Source: Crossaster papposus
Taxonomy: Eukaryota; Echinodermata; Asteroidea; Velatida; Solasteridae
Length of the DNA stretch: 64,000 nt
Direction: 5' to 3'
Assembly (NCBI GenBank): GCA_037893245.1
Contig: JBAIAA010001144.1
Span: 248,001 to 312,000 of the forward strand
How positions within the stretch are numbered: the stretch's first letter is position 1; every line of letters starts with the position of its first letter. Below the pieces are notes generated by a model, which saw nothing but the letters and a program-made list of their open reading frames with translations, searched no databases and was not told the DNA's origin. This document shows positions 22,676-31,649 of this stretch, in pieces. Made by a program: the position numbers and the translations under genes.

Positions 22676-23095
22676 TTGTGTGGGTGGGGAGGGGAGGTGG
22701 TGGGTGGGGAGGGGAGGTGGTGGGTGGGGAGGGGAGGTGGTGGGTGGGGAGGGGAGGTGGTGGGTGGGGAGGAGGTGGTGGGTGGGGAGGAGGTGGTGGG
22801 TGGGGAGGAGGTGGTGGGTGGGGAGGGGGAGGGGGGAGGAGGTGGTGGGTGGGGAGGGGGGAGGGGGGAGGAGGTGGTGGGTGGGGAGGAGGTGGTGGGT
22901 GGGGAGGGGGAGGAGGTGGTGGGTGGGGAGGGGGAGGGGTGGTGGGTGGGGAGGGGGAGGGGTGGTGGGTGGGGAGGGGGAAGGGTGGTGGGTAGGGAGG
23001 GGGAGGGATGGTGCGTTTGCATGAGTGGGGAGGGGGTGGTGGGTGGGAAGGGGTGGTGGTGGGTGGGGTCGGGGGGGGGGTGGGGAGGGGCGAGA
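22676..23095. repeat. G-rich minisatellite (GTGGGTGGGGAGGGGAGGTG units)
   Basis: Four near-perfect 20-bp units are followed by shorter GGAGGTGGTGGGTGG variants, about 420 bp with almost no C on the plus strand. It is rich in G3-G5 runs that could form G-quadruplexes. It lies about 400 bp beyond the zinc-finger stop, so a long 3' transcript of that gene would be C-rich here. Long Gly/Pro-rich ORFs in it are artefacts. Confidence 0.92.
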
Positions 23096-23395
23096 GGATT
23101 CCTCATATCTTGCTTCATACGAGTGGAAAAATGTTGTTTAAAAGTGCAGTTAAATAAAATAGAACGTGCGTAGGAAAGAAACTCCTGTCACTTTTCTCAA
23201 TTTCAAGTTTTAGAAGTTACGGTACAGTATATTGTATAGCACATACAGCTTATTATAATGGTTGTATAACAGTTTTACCACAGGTATAACAAAATGTTTT
23301 CTTACTAGTGTAAACTAGCTTTGTTATGTTTCAAGAAATAAATTTGCTAAGCAAACAAATTATCACTCTTGACAAACAAATTGTTTATCACTCTT

Positions 23396-23492
23396 GTGAA
23401 CCCTGCTACATGTATGTCCCTTTAGGAGGATTTGTTGGGTAAAAGCTTTCCCACAGGTTTCACAAACAAATGGTTTTTTTCACCAGTGTGAA
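23396..23492 (-). pseudogene. frame-lost 21st zinc finger of the ZNF gene
   Basis: Just after the stop, another frame reads FVCETCGKAFTQQILLKGHTCSRVH, a C2H2-like finger with H-X5-H spacing. Compared with the linkers of neighbouring fingers, the DNA before it lacks about 7 nt after the AAACAT codons and has an extra A in the GAAAAA run. A frameshift therefore cut the original protein short. Confidence 0.7.
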
Positions 23493-25198
23493 TGTTTTTT
23501 TATACCTTGTCGAGATTTAAAAGCTTTACCACAGGTTGCACATACAAATGGTTTCTCACCGGTGTGAATCCTTTCATGTTTCTTTATTTCTTGTCGAGAT
23601 TTAAATGCTTTACCACAGGTTGCACATACAAATGGTTTCTCACCGGTGTGAATCCTTTCATGTATCTTTATTTCCTGTCGAGATTTAAAAGCTTTACCAC
23701 AGGTTGCACATACAAATGGTTTCTCACCAGTGTGAATCCTTTCATGTGCGTGTAGTTGAGTTGTCTGAGTAAAAGCTTTACCACAGGTTGCACAAACAAA
23801 TGGTTTCTCACCAGTGTGAATTCTTTCATGATTATGTAATCGTATTTTCTGAGAAAAAGCTTTACAACAGGTTGCACAAACAAATGTTTTTTCACCAGTG
23901 TGAATCATTCTATGTGCATTTAGATGAGCTTGTTGAGTAAAACCTTTACCACAGGTTGCACAAACAAATGACTTTTCATTAGTGTGAATCTTTTCATGTA
24001 CGTGTAGTTGATTTTTCTGAGCAAAAGCTTTACCACAGGTTGCACAAACAAATGGTTTCTCACCAGTGTGAACCCTGTTATGCATCTTTATATCTTGTTG
24101 ACGAACAAAAGCTTTCCCACAGGTCTCGCAAATAAAAAGTTTCTCACCAGTGTGATGAAACCTTTCATGTCTTGTTAAATCTTGTTGACGAGTAAAAGCT
24201 TTACAACAGGTTTCACAAACAAATGGTTTCTCACCAGTGTGAACCCTTTCATGATCTTTAAATTGTTGTTTCGTAATACAAGCTTTACCACAGGTCTCAC
24301 ACACAAATGGTTTCTCACCAGTGTGAATCTTTTCATGCGTGTGTAGATGACCTTTCCGAGCAAAAGCTTTACCACAGGTCTCACACACAAATGGTTTCTC
24401 ACCAGTGTGAATCTTTTCATGTGTGTGTAGTTGAACTTTCTGAGCAAAAGCTTTACCACAGGTCTCACAAACAAATGGTTTCTCACCAGTGTGAACCCTG
24501 TTATGCATCTTTATATCTTGTTGACGAACAAAAGCTTTCCCACAGGTCTCGCAAATAAACAGTTTCTCACCAGTGTGATGAAACCCTTCATGTCTCGTTA
24601 AATCTTGTTGACGAGTAAAAGCTTTACCACAGGTTTCACAAACAAATGGTTTCTCACCAGTGTGAACCCTTTCATGATCTTTAAATTGTTGTTTCGTAAT
24701 ACAAGCTTTACCACAGGTCTCACACACAAATGGTTTCTCACCAGTGTGAATCTTTTCATGCGTGTGTAGATGACCTTTCTGAGCAAAAGCTTTACCACAG
24801 GTCTCACACACAAATGGTTTCTCACCAGTGTGAATCTTTTCATGTGTGTGTAGTTGAACTTTCTGAGCAAAAGCTTTACCACAGGTCTCACACACAAATG
24901 GTTTCTCACCAGTGTGAATCCTTTCATGTTTCTTTATACTTTGTTGGCGAGTAAAAGCTTTACCACAGGTTGCACAAACAAATAGTTTCTCACCAGTGTG
25001 AACCCTCTCATGTTGTTTAAAATCACCTCTCTGATTAAAAGCTTTACCACAGGTCTCACAGACAAATGGTTTCTCACCAGTGTGAATCCTTTTGTGTAGT
25101 TTCAGTTGAGTTTGCCCAGTAAAAGCTTTACCACAAGTCATACAATGAAAAGGTTTCTTTAACATGTTGACCCTCTGATCAGGTTCTTTTGTGTCCAT
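23480..25198 (-). CDS. poly-C2H2 zinc-finger protein, about 20 fingers
   Basis: The ATG at 25198 (MDTKEPDQ) starts about 20 tandem C2H2 fingers joined by HTGEKPF linkers, covering almost the whole protein of about 572 aa. These are nuclear DNA-binding proteins; the target is unknown. Fingers 4-8 and 9-13 are a near-identical block of five (specificity cores KVQLHTH, KGHLHTH, KQQFKDH, QQDLTRH, QQDIKMH), a 423-bp internal duplication. Fingers 7 and 12 have an extra His (FHHTGEK). Fingers 12 and 16 have CxTCCKAF instead of CGKAF. Fingers 18-20 share KSRQxIK. The last finger lacks its second His because of the frameshift described at 23396-23492. No KRAB, ZAD or BTB domain is visible. A TTTACAG|GAGG acceptor-like site about 50 bp upstream of the ATG suggests a 5' exon exists. 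Confidence 0.88.
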   Translation of the reverse strand: MDTKEPDQRVNMLKKPFHCMTCGKAFTGQTQLKLHKRIHTGEKPFVCETCGKAFNQRGDFKQHERVHTGEKLFVCATCGKAFTRQQSIKKHERIHTGEKPFVCETCGKAFAQKVQLHTHEKIHTGEKPFVCETCGKAFAQKGHLHTHEKIHTGEKPFVCETCGKACITKQQFKDHERVHTGEKPFVCETCGKAFTRQQDLTRHEGFHHTGEKLFICETCGKAFVRQQDIKMHNRVHTGEKPFVCETCGKAFAQKVQLHTHEKIHTGEKPFVCETCGKAFARKGHLHTHEKIHTGEKPFVCETCGKACITKQQFKDHERVHTGEKPFVCETCCKAFTRQQDLTRHERFHHTGEKLFICETCGKAFVRQQDIKMHNRVHTGEKPFVCATCGKAFAQKNQLHVHEKIHTNEKSFVCATCGKGFTQQAHLNAHRMIHTGEKTFVCATCCKAFSQKIRLHNHERIHTGEKPFVCATCGKAFTQTTQLHAHERIHTGEKPFVCATCGKAFKSRQEIKIHERIHTGEKPFVCATCGKAFKSRQEIKKHERIHTGEKPFVCATCGKAFKSRQGIKKHSHW

Positions 25199-25259
25199 TT
25201 TGCTGAAGTGCTTATCCTGCTGGTCGATCAAGTAAATACTGCACCATCCTCCTGTAAAG

Positions 25260-26090
25260 AGTGCTTGAATCTATGCAAGCATCATCTCCAAGCTAGGCTG
25301 GATGCAACCTCCTTCGACTCAAAATCATCACATTCCAGACAGAACTCTGTCGTCAGTGTTGCCACCTGGAAACTGTGTTGAAAACACAAGCAAATCTACA
25401 AATGCTTCACTACACATTTGGACCAAAGCTACAAGGAATGTTTGAATTTCTAGCAAAGTAGGTGACTTCCTGGGGTAAAATTGGCACTAGGGTTCAAATT
25501 TGGCAGGTCAACATTTTTGTTTTATATAAGGCCACAAAATTCTTCTACCGGGAGCTATATTTGTTTGTTTGGGGTGGCGCAATTATTTATAAAATGTCCA
25601 GAGCAATTTTAATATTATTTTGAGGATGTGATGAGAACTCATGAGAAAATAATAACATCAGAGGTCAAAAGACAAGTAAGATCCAACGTCCCTCGACCCT
25701 CGACCTAGTCAAATGTCAAAACTCAAAAGTACACAAAAATATCATTTTCTGGGGAATGAGGGTGATTTGACAAAATGTGACTTTTACTTTTACTTTTACA
25801 TTTAAAAAGTACAGATATAAAATGTGGTGATTTGTTGGCAAAAATATAAAGAATAGTTGCAACAAACCGCAGGGCTACTTGGGCACTTTTAAAGATTATA
25901 AGGCATCCTATACAGTAATTTTTTTTTTTTTAATTTTCATTGTGAAGGGATAGAGTAGCATCCACTTTAAAACAAGGCAAAAACTTAGAGAGTGGTTTTA
26001 GTTTGGATTATATTATGCATTATATGTAACAAACCTGCCAATGTTATTTACCCCGGTTTACGATACAAGTACAAAATGAGTGAGGTGCCT
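25260..26090. other. no gene seen
   Basis: AT-rich, short ORFs only, a poly-T run near 25920. This may be 5' UTR or intron of the minus-strand zinc-finger gene. Confidence 0.5.
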
Positions 26091-26095
26091 ATTAA

Positions 26096-26445
26096 CCCTA
26101 ACCCCTAGGTTCTCTTGCTAGGAACCATCCTCAAGCCTGCAAAATCCTTCAATTGCCACAAAAATCCTCACATTTTTTTTAAATTCTCAAAAATCCCCTG
26201 CCAATCACTGCTATGGGTCGAGTGACTCGAGTCAGTACCGATGTCATCCAGAAGCAGTGCGAATGCCATCAACCATAATCCTGGGTTGCATTATGCGTGT
26301 CTGAACGTAAAGAATGCTAGGTAAGGCCTACAACCCATTTCATCTTCACAAATTCACTAGCATTTGTTTTTGCCTTTCATCCTCAATCCTCCAAAATCCT
26401 CCAAAACTGCAAAGAGGATTTTTGAAGGATTGAGAAGGGTTAGGG
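26096..26445. mobile_element. piggyBac-like MITE, TTAA-CCCTAACCC ends
   Basis: TTAA (26092-26095) then CCCTAACCCCTAGG at the left, and GGGTTAGGG then TTAA (26446-26449) at the right. Internal homology of the arms includes repeated 'aatcct..caa' words. It is 350 bp without coding capacity. Related CCCTAA...GGGTTAGGGTTAA ends occur at about 26945-27098 and 27370. Confidence 0.7.
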
Positions 26446-26572
26446 TTAAAGAAACAAACTATAGACAAGATCACACAGTATACAAACATAAATAACACAA
26501 ACAAATTGTATTGACCGGTTGGAGTTGAAATGAGAACTTAAAAAATAAGTTGATTTGTGATCAGTTGCTAAT

Positions 26573-27162
26573 ATATGTGAGCCGCTCCAGGAAAAGGTGA
26601 CATAAGTCGCAACAAATAAAAATAGAGTCATGTACATGACATGATTCAAAAGTCCAGGATATAAGCTTTCATTTGGTACTTAGTACAGCTCCATAGCCCC
26701 TCCCGTTCTGGTGATATGACGCTTTTGCAAATTAATGGATTCCATGGAATTCAAAATACACAACTGAGAAAACAGGCTATGAAATGTCAAAACTAAGACA
26801 ATACATTGGAACCATGCACTCTAAAAAGGTTTTGTTTGACTTTATTTATCGAATTACAGCTTTTTGTTAAATAAATCTGAAACTTTGGATATTAAAGATG
26901 TCATTTAAGACAAAAAATGAAAATCAAAATTTGAAAAGAATATTTACCCTAAAAACCCTGCCAGATCCAGCACAGTGCATCTGTGGTGATTGCTTGACCT
27001 TGCTGGACTCTGCACACAAGTCAATGTGACAAAGTATGCAATCTGTTGCGTCTGGCAGGGTTTCTACTAGCCAAAATACCCTGGAGGGTTAGGGTTAACA
27101 GGCCATTACTCATAAATGCATAGCGCGACTTATGTCACCTTTTCCTGGAGCGGGTCACATAT
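26573..27162. mobile_element. 590-bp TIR element with perfect 8-bp target duplication (hAT-like)
   Basis: TTGCTAAT precedes (26565-26572) and follows (27163-27170) the element. The TIRs are ATATGTGAGCCGCTCCAGG and, inverted, ATATGTGACCCGCTCCAGG, matching for 38 bp through GAAAAGGTGACATAAGTCGC. An 8-bp duplication points to the hAT superfamily. There is no transposase ORF. A second CCCTGCCAGA...TCTGGCAGGG inverted pair lies inside (26955-27063). Confidence 0.87.
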
Positions 27163-27366
27163 TTGCTAATATGATAATAACTTACCAGGGAAATCAAAAT
27201 GTCATTACCCTACGATCTGCAGAAAGATCCTGCAAACAATTCAGACAGCATCGCCCAATTCCCCCCTGGAAACTACAGGATAAACTGGACCTAGATAAAA
27301 GTTAAAAAAATTAAATAAATAATTCATAATAATTTACAAAATGAAGTGCATTGCATTAGGAAACTC

Positions 27367-27480
27367 CACTAACCCTCCAGGTTATTTTGGTTAGAAACCC
27401 TGCCAGGCCCATCAACATGCACCATTTGTCAAAGTGACAACCTTGCTCAGTGCAGCAAGATCCATCAGGTCAGAAATCTC
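27367..27480. repeat. diverged copy of the CCCTGCCAG repeat
   Basis: 'ctaaccctccaggttatttt' followed by 'agaaaccctgccagg' matches, in inverse orientation, the unit at about 26950-27098, showing a small dispersed repeat family. Confidence 0.6.
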
Positions 27481-27694
27481 AAGGTTAAATTGCTTCAGAG
27501 TCTCTGATCACTCAATGCAGCATAATCCATCTCTGGCATTGTTCAATGGAAGTCACTATAAACTAACCAGTGTAGCGGTTCTTGTTGTATTTTTCAAGAA
27601 ACTTATGTACCCTAACCCGGTTTTCCCTTCAGCCTTGTTCTATGATTAAAGTAACCCATAAGAACATTGTAGAAGAAAAAGACAAACGTTATAA

Positions 27695-27765
27695 CGAGTC
27701 GGATTCGAACCGCAGACCTTTCGATCTATAGCTCTCCTCTTTACCAACTATATGCTATTGACGAG
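27695..27765 (-). repeat. tRNA-like sequence, probably SINE head or tRNA pseudogene
   Basis: On the minus strand a canonical B box GGTTCGAATCC lies about 34 nt after an A-box-like AGTTGGTAAAGAG, the spacing of a tRNA promoter. The acceptor and anticodon stems do not pair properly, so it is not a working tRNA. A tRNA-derived SINE is the best guess; I could not find its tail. Confidence 0.5.
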
Positions 27766-28310
27766 TTGGTTGAGGAAGCCGTTCTTTATAATTCTTTATA
27801 GTTCTTTAACGTATATGAGTTGTCATTGCTCTTTCTCATGAATACGATCAGGCACCACCCAGCTCCTGAAAAAAATTACGCGAACCGCTACACCGGTTTA
27901 GTATTAAGTGTCTTCCGTGTTCAATGGGGACTACATGTAGCTTGATCAATTGTCTTGGTGTTTCTGCACTGGTGTTGACAGCAGAATGCAAAGTGCACCA
28001 GACTTTTGCATCTGGCAGTGTTAGGACAAATGTTATGCACTGCATGCAGACTGGCTCGCAATAATTGCCTAAGAACATCCAATGATCCATCATCCATGGC
28101 ATGGAGGAAGGGAAAACAATAGTACGCGATCCTATAAGCCGATTCACTATTTCCGCGGCGCAAGGCATGCTGGGTAAATTGTCAAAGGTCACGGAAGATA
28201 AACAAATGGCGTTGTCAGCGGTAACGTATTAACTCCCTTGCCTTGCAAAAAATTAGTGTGGCAATTTCTGGGCATAACATGCGATATTTCTGTTTTGTTT
28301 TTTAAGTAGA

Positions 28311-28390
28311 ATGGAAGATCTTACATTAGAAGAGACAGTAAGCACGTTCGTTTCCACAAATGAAAACAAATTATCTAAAATACGGCGACG
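28311..28390 (+). other. possible small coding exon (MEDLTLEETVST...)
   Basis: After a T-rich tract ending TTTTAAGTAG, an ATG opens 26 codons with ordinary composition, ending at a CGACG|GTAACG donor-like site. About 100 bp upstream a promoter-like stretch contains GGCATGCTGGG (similar to the ZNF143/Staf site) followed by GATAAACAAATGGCG. I cannot name the protein and found no downstream exon. The MULE-like element at 28419 would lie in its first intron. Confidence 0.3.
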
Positions 28391-28418
28391 GTAACGGTTG
28401 TCTAAACACGTGCAAAAG

Positions 28419-29234
28419 TAGTCCCACTAAAGTGTGCCCCCGGTATACTGCGAATACAGGGTCACACATCGGCACATGCTAAAATTGGTTGAAAACTTTG
28501 CTTTTTCGTGCGCACTCTGTGCGAGGAATTGTGGAGTCGCAATTATACTGGGTGTATTCTCTAATGTCTCAGCTATTACTATCTGGAATTGCGCTTAATC
28601 TTACCTTAAAAATTTCGAGAAATTTGGGCATCTTTTTTTCAGTCGAACTGAGTGCAAAGCGCAGTTATAATCCAATGACCCGTGACGTCATTTGAGTGTG
28701 CAAAGCGCACCTAGAGGGCGCTTCACGAGTTGAGATGCGACGGCTGTTTCGTGTGCAATAGATTTGCCAAGTATATTTACTCGTATTTTATGGGCATGGA
28801 ACGCAATCGTGGGGATGATTATAAATCACAGCGACTGAATGGGGAATTGTCAAAGCAACCCTGTTCATGATAACATTATACCTTGTTTGGAGGTTAAATG
28901 TAACACAAAACAGCCGTAGCATCTCAACTCGTGAAGCGCCCTCTAGGTGCGCTTTGCACACTCAAATGACGTCACGGGTCATTGGATTATAACTGCGCTT
29001 TGCACTCAGTTCGACTGAAAAAAAGATGCCCAAATTTCTCGAAATTTTTAAGGTAAGATTAAGCGCAATTCCAGATAGTAAGCTGAGAGATTAGAGAATA
29101 CACCCAGTATAATTGCGACTCCACAATTCCTCGCACAGAGTGCGCACGAAAAAGCAAAGTTTTCAACCAATTTTAGCATGTGCCAATGTGTGACCCTGTA
29201 TTCGCAGTATACCGGGGGCACACTAGTGGGACTA
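28419..29234. mobile_element. foldback TIR element with perfect 9-bp target duplication (MULE-like)
   Basis: GTGCAAAAG occurs at 28410-28418 and 29235-29243. The ends are TAGTCCCACTA...TAGTGGGACTA, and the arms are complementary for about 330 bp (AAAGTGTGCCCCCGGTATAC versus GTATACCGGGGGCACAC; CTAGAGGGCGCTTCACGAGT versus ACTCGTGAAGCGCCCTCTAG). The loop is about 28750-28910. No ORF. Very long TIRs plus a 9-bp duplication suggest a non-autonomous Mutator-like or foldback element. Confidence 0.9.
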
Positions 29235-29657
29235 GTGCAAAAGATACGCGGGTGTATTGTTTATCTTCCAAAAGCAGTCGTCAGGTCATGTAACGGACAT
29301 GCGCAGTTGCAATAGTGAATCGGCTTATTTCAAAGCACTCGCGCGTCTTAAAAGTGACGTATCATCACTAGTATACGTACCTTTCACAATCGCCCAAAAA
29401 GATGGAAAGTGAAGGCTTACTGGATAAGTCAGCCGCTGTCAGGACAAAAGAATGAAAAACATATATGTCGTATTTAATATTATTGTTGTTGTACTACCCG
29501 GTACGCGGCCTGCTGTCGGAAATTATGACCGCGCGGTGAACTTTGTTGGTCGCCCTCTGTCGACAGAAATATAGCTACCGTGTCCTATACAATTCATTAC
29601 CCTTTTTTTTAGAGGGGATTAAGACTTACAGTGCAAAAAAAAAAAAGGTTCTTATAT

Positions 29658-29824
29658 AGGTAATAACAGTGCGAGAACCCGGTTGTTACTGCGTGGTAAT
29701 GACCGGGTTGTGGGATGACCGCTGGTAATGGATCGAGCCGAAGGCGAGGTCCATTACCAGCGGTCATCCCCCAACCCGGTCATTACCACGCAGTAACAAC
29801 CGGGTTCTCGCACTGTTATTACCT
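29658..29824. mobile_element. 167-nt almost perfect hairpin (75-bp arms)
   Basis: Arms 29658-29732 and 29750-29824 are reverse complements with a single mismatch in 75 positions. The loop is 17 nt (TCGAGCCGAAGGCGAGG). The outer ends read AGGTAATAACAGTGCGAG. It is either a very young palindromic MITE or a transcribed hairpin; nothing nearby indicates a promoter. Confidence 0.9.
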
Positions 29825-29829
29825 TTAAT

Positions 29830-31187
29830 AAATACCTTTTTAACGAGAAAAATGGTGAAAAAACTCCGAATTTCGCGACTTCGCGGCTTCTTTTACGCCG
29901 TTTTACAAACGCAGCTTCGTTTTCGTATTTTGGCTTTGTTCATGTAGTTTAGCAGTGGTGCAGTTGTTTTCCTAGTTCCGGATTTTTTCTAGTTCCAGAT
30001 CGCTTCAAATAAAAACCTACCTTGTTATGGCTTGGTCTCCAATACTATTTGTTTAGATGAAGTGCATTTTGAAAAGAAACATACAAGCTTCTTGATACAT
30101 AAGTAAAAATAAGTCGAAGTAAAAGTCTCAAATCTGCCAAAGACTGAACGTTCATTTTTTTTTTCTAGTTCCGGATCGCCCGTAAAACACATGCATCAAC
30201 AGCACGCGCGCAAGCGATTTCATATGACGTGTTCTAATGGACCATGGAGAAATATCTCCATGGTGGGACAAAGTTTATCGGATCGTTGCCGCGCGCAACA
30301 CACGTACACGGACAAAACATTTCAAAGCATTTCTTTGCAAGTCCTTTTTTTAAACTTTATTGGAAGTTAAAGTATTTGACATTTATTTTAAACTGTATTT
30401 ATATAAATTAATGAATACTTTATCAGAAATATAGGCTTGATTCGGGTTGGTTCTAGCGTGATAATTGTTCATGTACGAAGCAGTTTTTTACTCGATCCGC
30501 GGGAATCCACAACTAGAAAAAGGGATGTATTTGATGTCGTACAGTATGTATTTTCAAATAAAGAAGAGCATAAATATCGAAACAAAAACTGTAGTTTCTC
30601 CATCACTCAAGGTAAACTACTAAATCTATTTTGTTTAAATTTCGAGGATTAGACTTGCCGAAAACAGCCTGAATATTTTTTGCAATCCGGAAAGTAGGAA
30701 AACGTCTGTAATGTGGCCACAGTGCAGCCCAAAGCCGGGGTTTAGAAAACGGCCCTTGGAAAACCCATGATGTTACTACATATAATGACCGGCACGTGAT
30801 CGAGTCTCGGCCAATCAGAAGCCTTCAACTCTCCTAGGTATTTATTAAATATTTTTTAAATTTTCTTCTGTCGCAATTATTACAATCTGACATCTTGAAA
30901 ATGTTCTCTGTTGAGTGGGATGATCAATAGATGACATTGGATGATCTATTTGTTCAGAATACTAAATTTAAAGAGGGGACAATTTATTGACAGAGGCACT
31001 TAATATTATTAGGTTTGTTTTAGTTTTAATTAATTCAGGCCTAATCAAGAACTAAGTTTATTATTGCACCCTTCTAAATAGTCAGCGAATAATTGCTGCT
31101 TAAAATGAATAACAAAAGTCACATCTAGATTTTGGGTGTACCTTTGCCATCATCATTAAGCTTTGAACTTCTGATGAAGTGACACAA
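29830..31187. other. no gene seen
   Basis: Short ORFs only. A small stem CCATGGAGAAATATCTCCATGG lies near 30242. I see no other structure. Confidence 0.5.
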
Positions 31188-31250
31188 AATTCCCCAATTA
31201 TGTAAAGTACTTACCTGCAATATAATTGGAATTATATAAGACAATGGAGG

Positions 31251-31414
31251 AGAGACTCACCGAATATTTGTTCTTTGTATTACAATCTGACCACCCTTTG
31301 AAGCTAATGGAAGCGTCCTCATTAGATATTCAAAAGTTGAAGAATAGCGCGCTATTCAAACTGAAAGAATAGCATTCTATATGTACCCCGCGCTCCACTG
31401 CTAGATCGTCTTTT
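31251..31414. repeat. DIRS inverted terminal repeat (3' side of the element)
   Basis: This 164-bp stretch is the reverse complement of 36184-36347. It contains the perfect 16-bp palindrome GAATAGCGCGCTATTC (31342-31357). The 63 bp outside it (31188-31250) are unique to this end and recur only, inverted, in the internal complementary region. Confidence 0.9.
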
Positions 31415-31523
31415 TGAAGCTTGAGGAGCAACGATGACTGGCGGAGGCGACCTGCGACCTAAATCTTGGGAGGGCGTCAATTAATGCCTGCAGAAATGCA
31501 CACAAAAAAATAAAGAAGGGAGG

Positions 31524-31640
31524 GAGACTGAGTCTCTCCTCCATTGTCTTATATAATTCCAATTATATTGCAGGTAAGTACTTTACATAATTGGGGAATT
31601 ATATTACGCCAATTCCGGAGAGACTCACCGAATACTTTAA
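31524..31640. repeat. DIRS internal complementary region
   Basis: The left half (TGAGTCTCTCCTCCATTGTC to CATAATTGGGGAATT) is the inverse of 31188-31265. The right half (AATTATATTACGCC through GAGAGACTCACCGAATA) is the inverse of 36335-36369. The two ends of the element are thus joined here head to tail with a shared AATT, the expected template for completing the ends of a circular DNA. Confidence 0.9.
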
Positions 31641-31649
31641 AGCCAGTTG

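Noticed and set aside
22639-23173. Gly-rich and Pro-rich ORFs of 105-174 codons
   Set aside because: Produced by the G-rich minisatellite.
23365-25200. CRISPR-like array suggested by the regular 84-bp spacing of near-identical words
   Set aside because: The period is the 28-codon zinc-finger repeat of an open reading frame, and the DNA is clearly eukaryotic.
28489-28695. 68-codon plus-strand ORF
   Set aside because: It lies wholly in the arm of the foldback element at 28419-29234.
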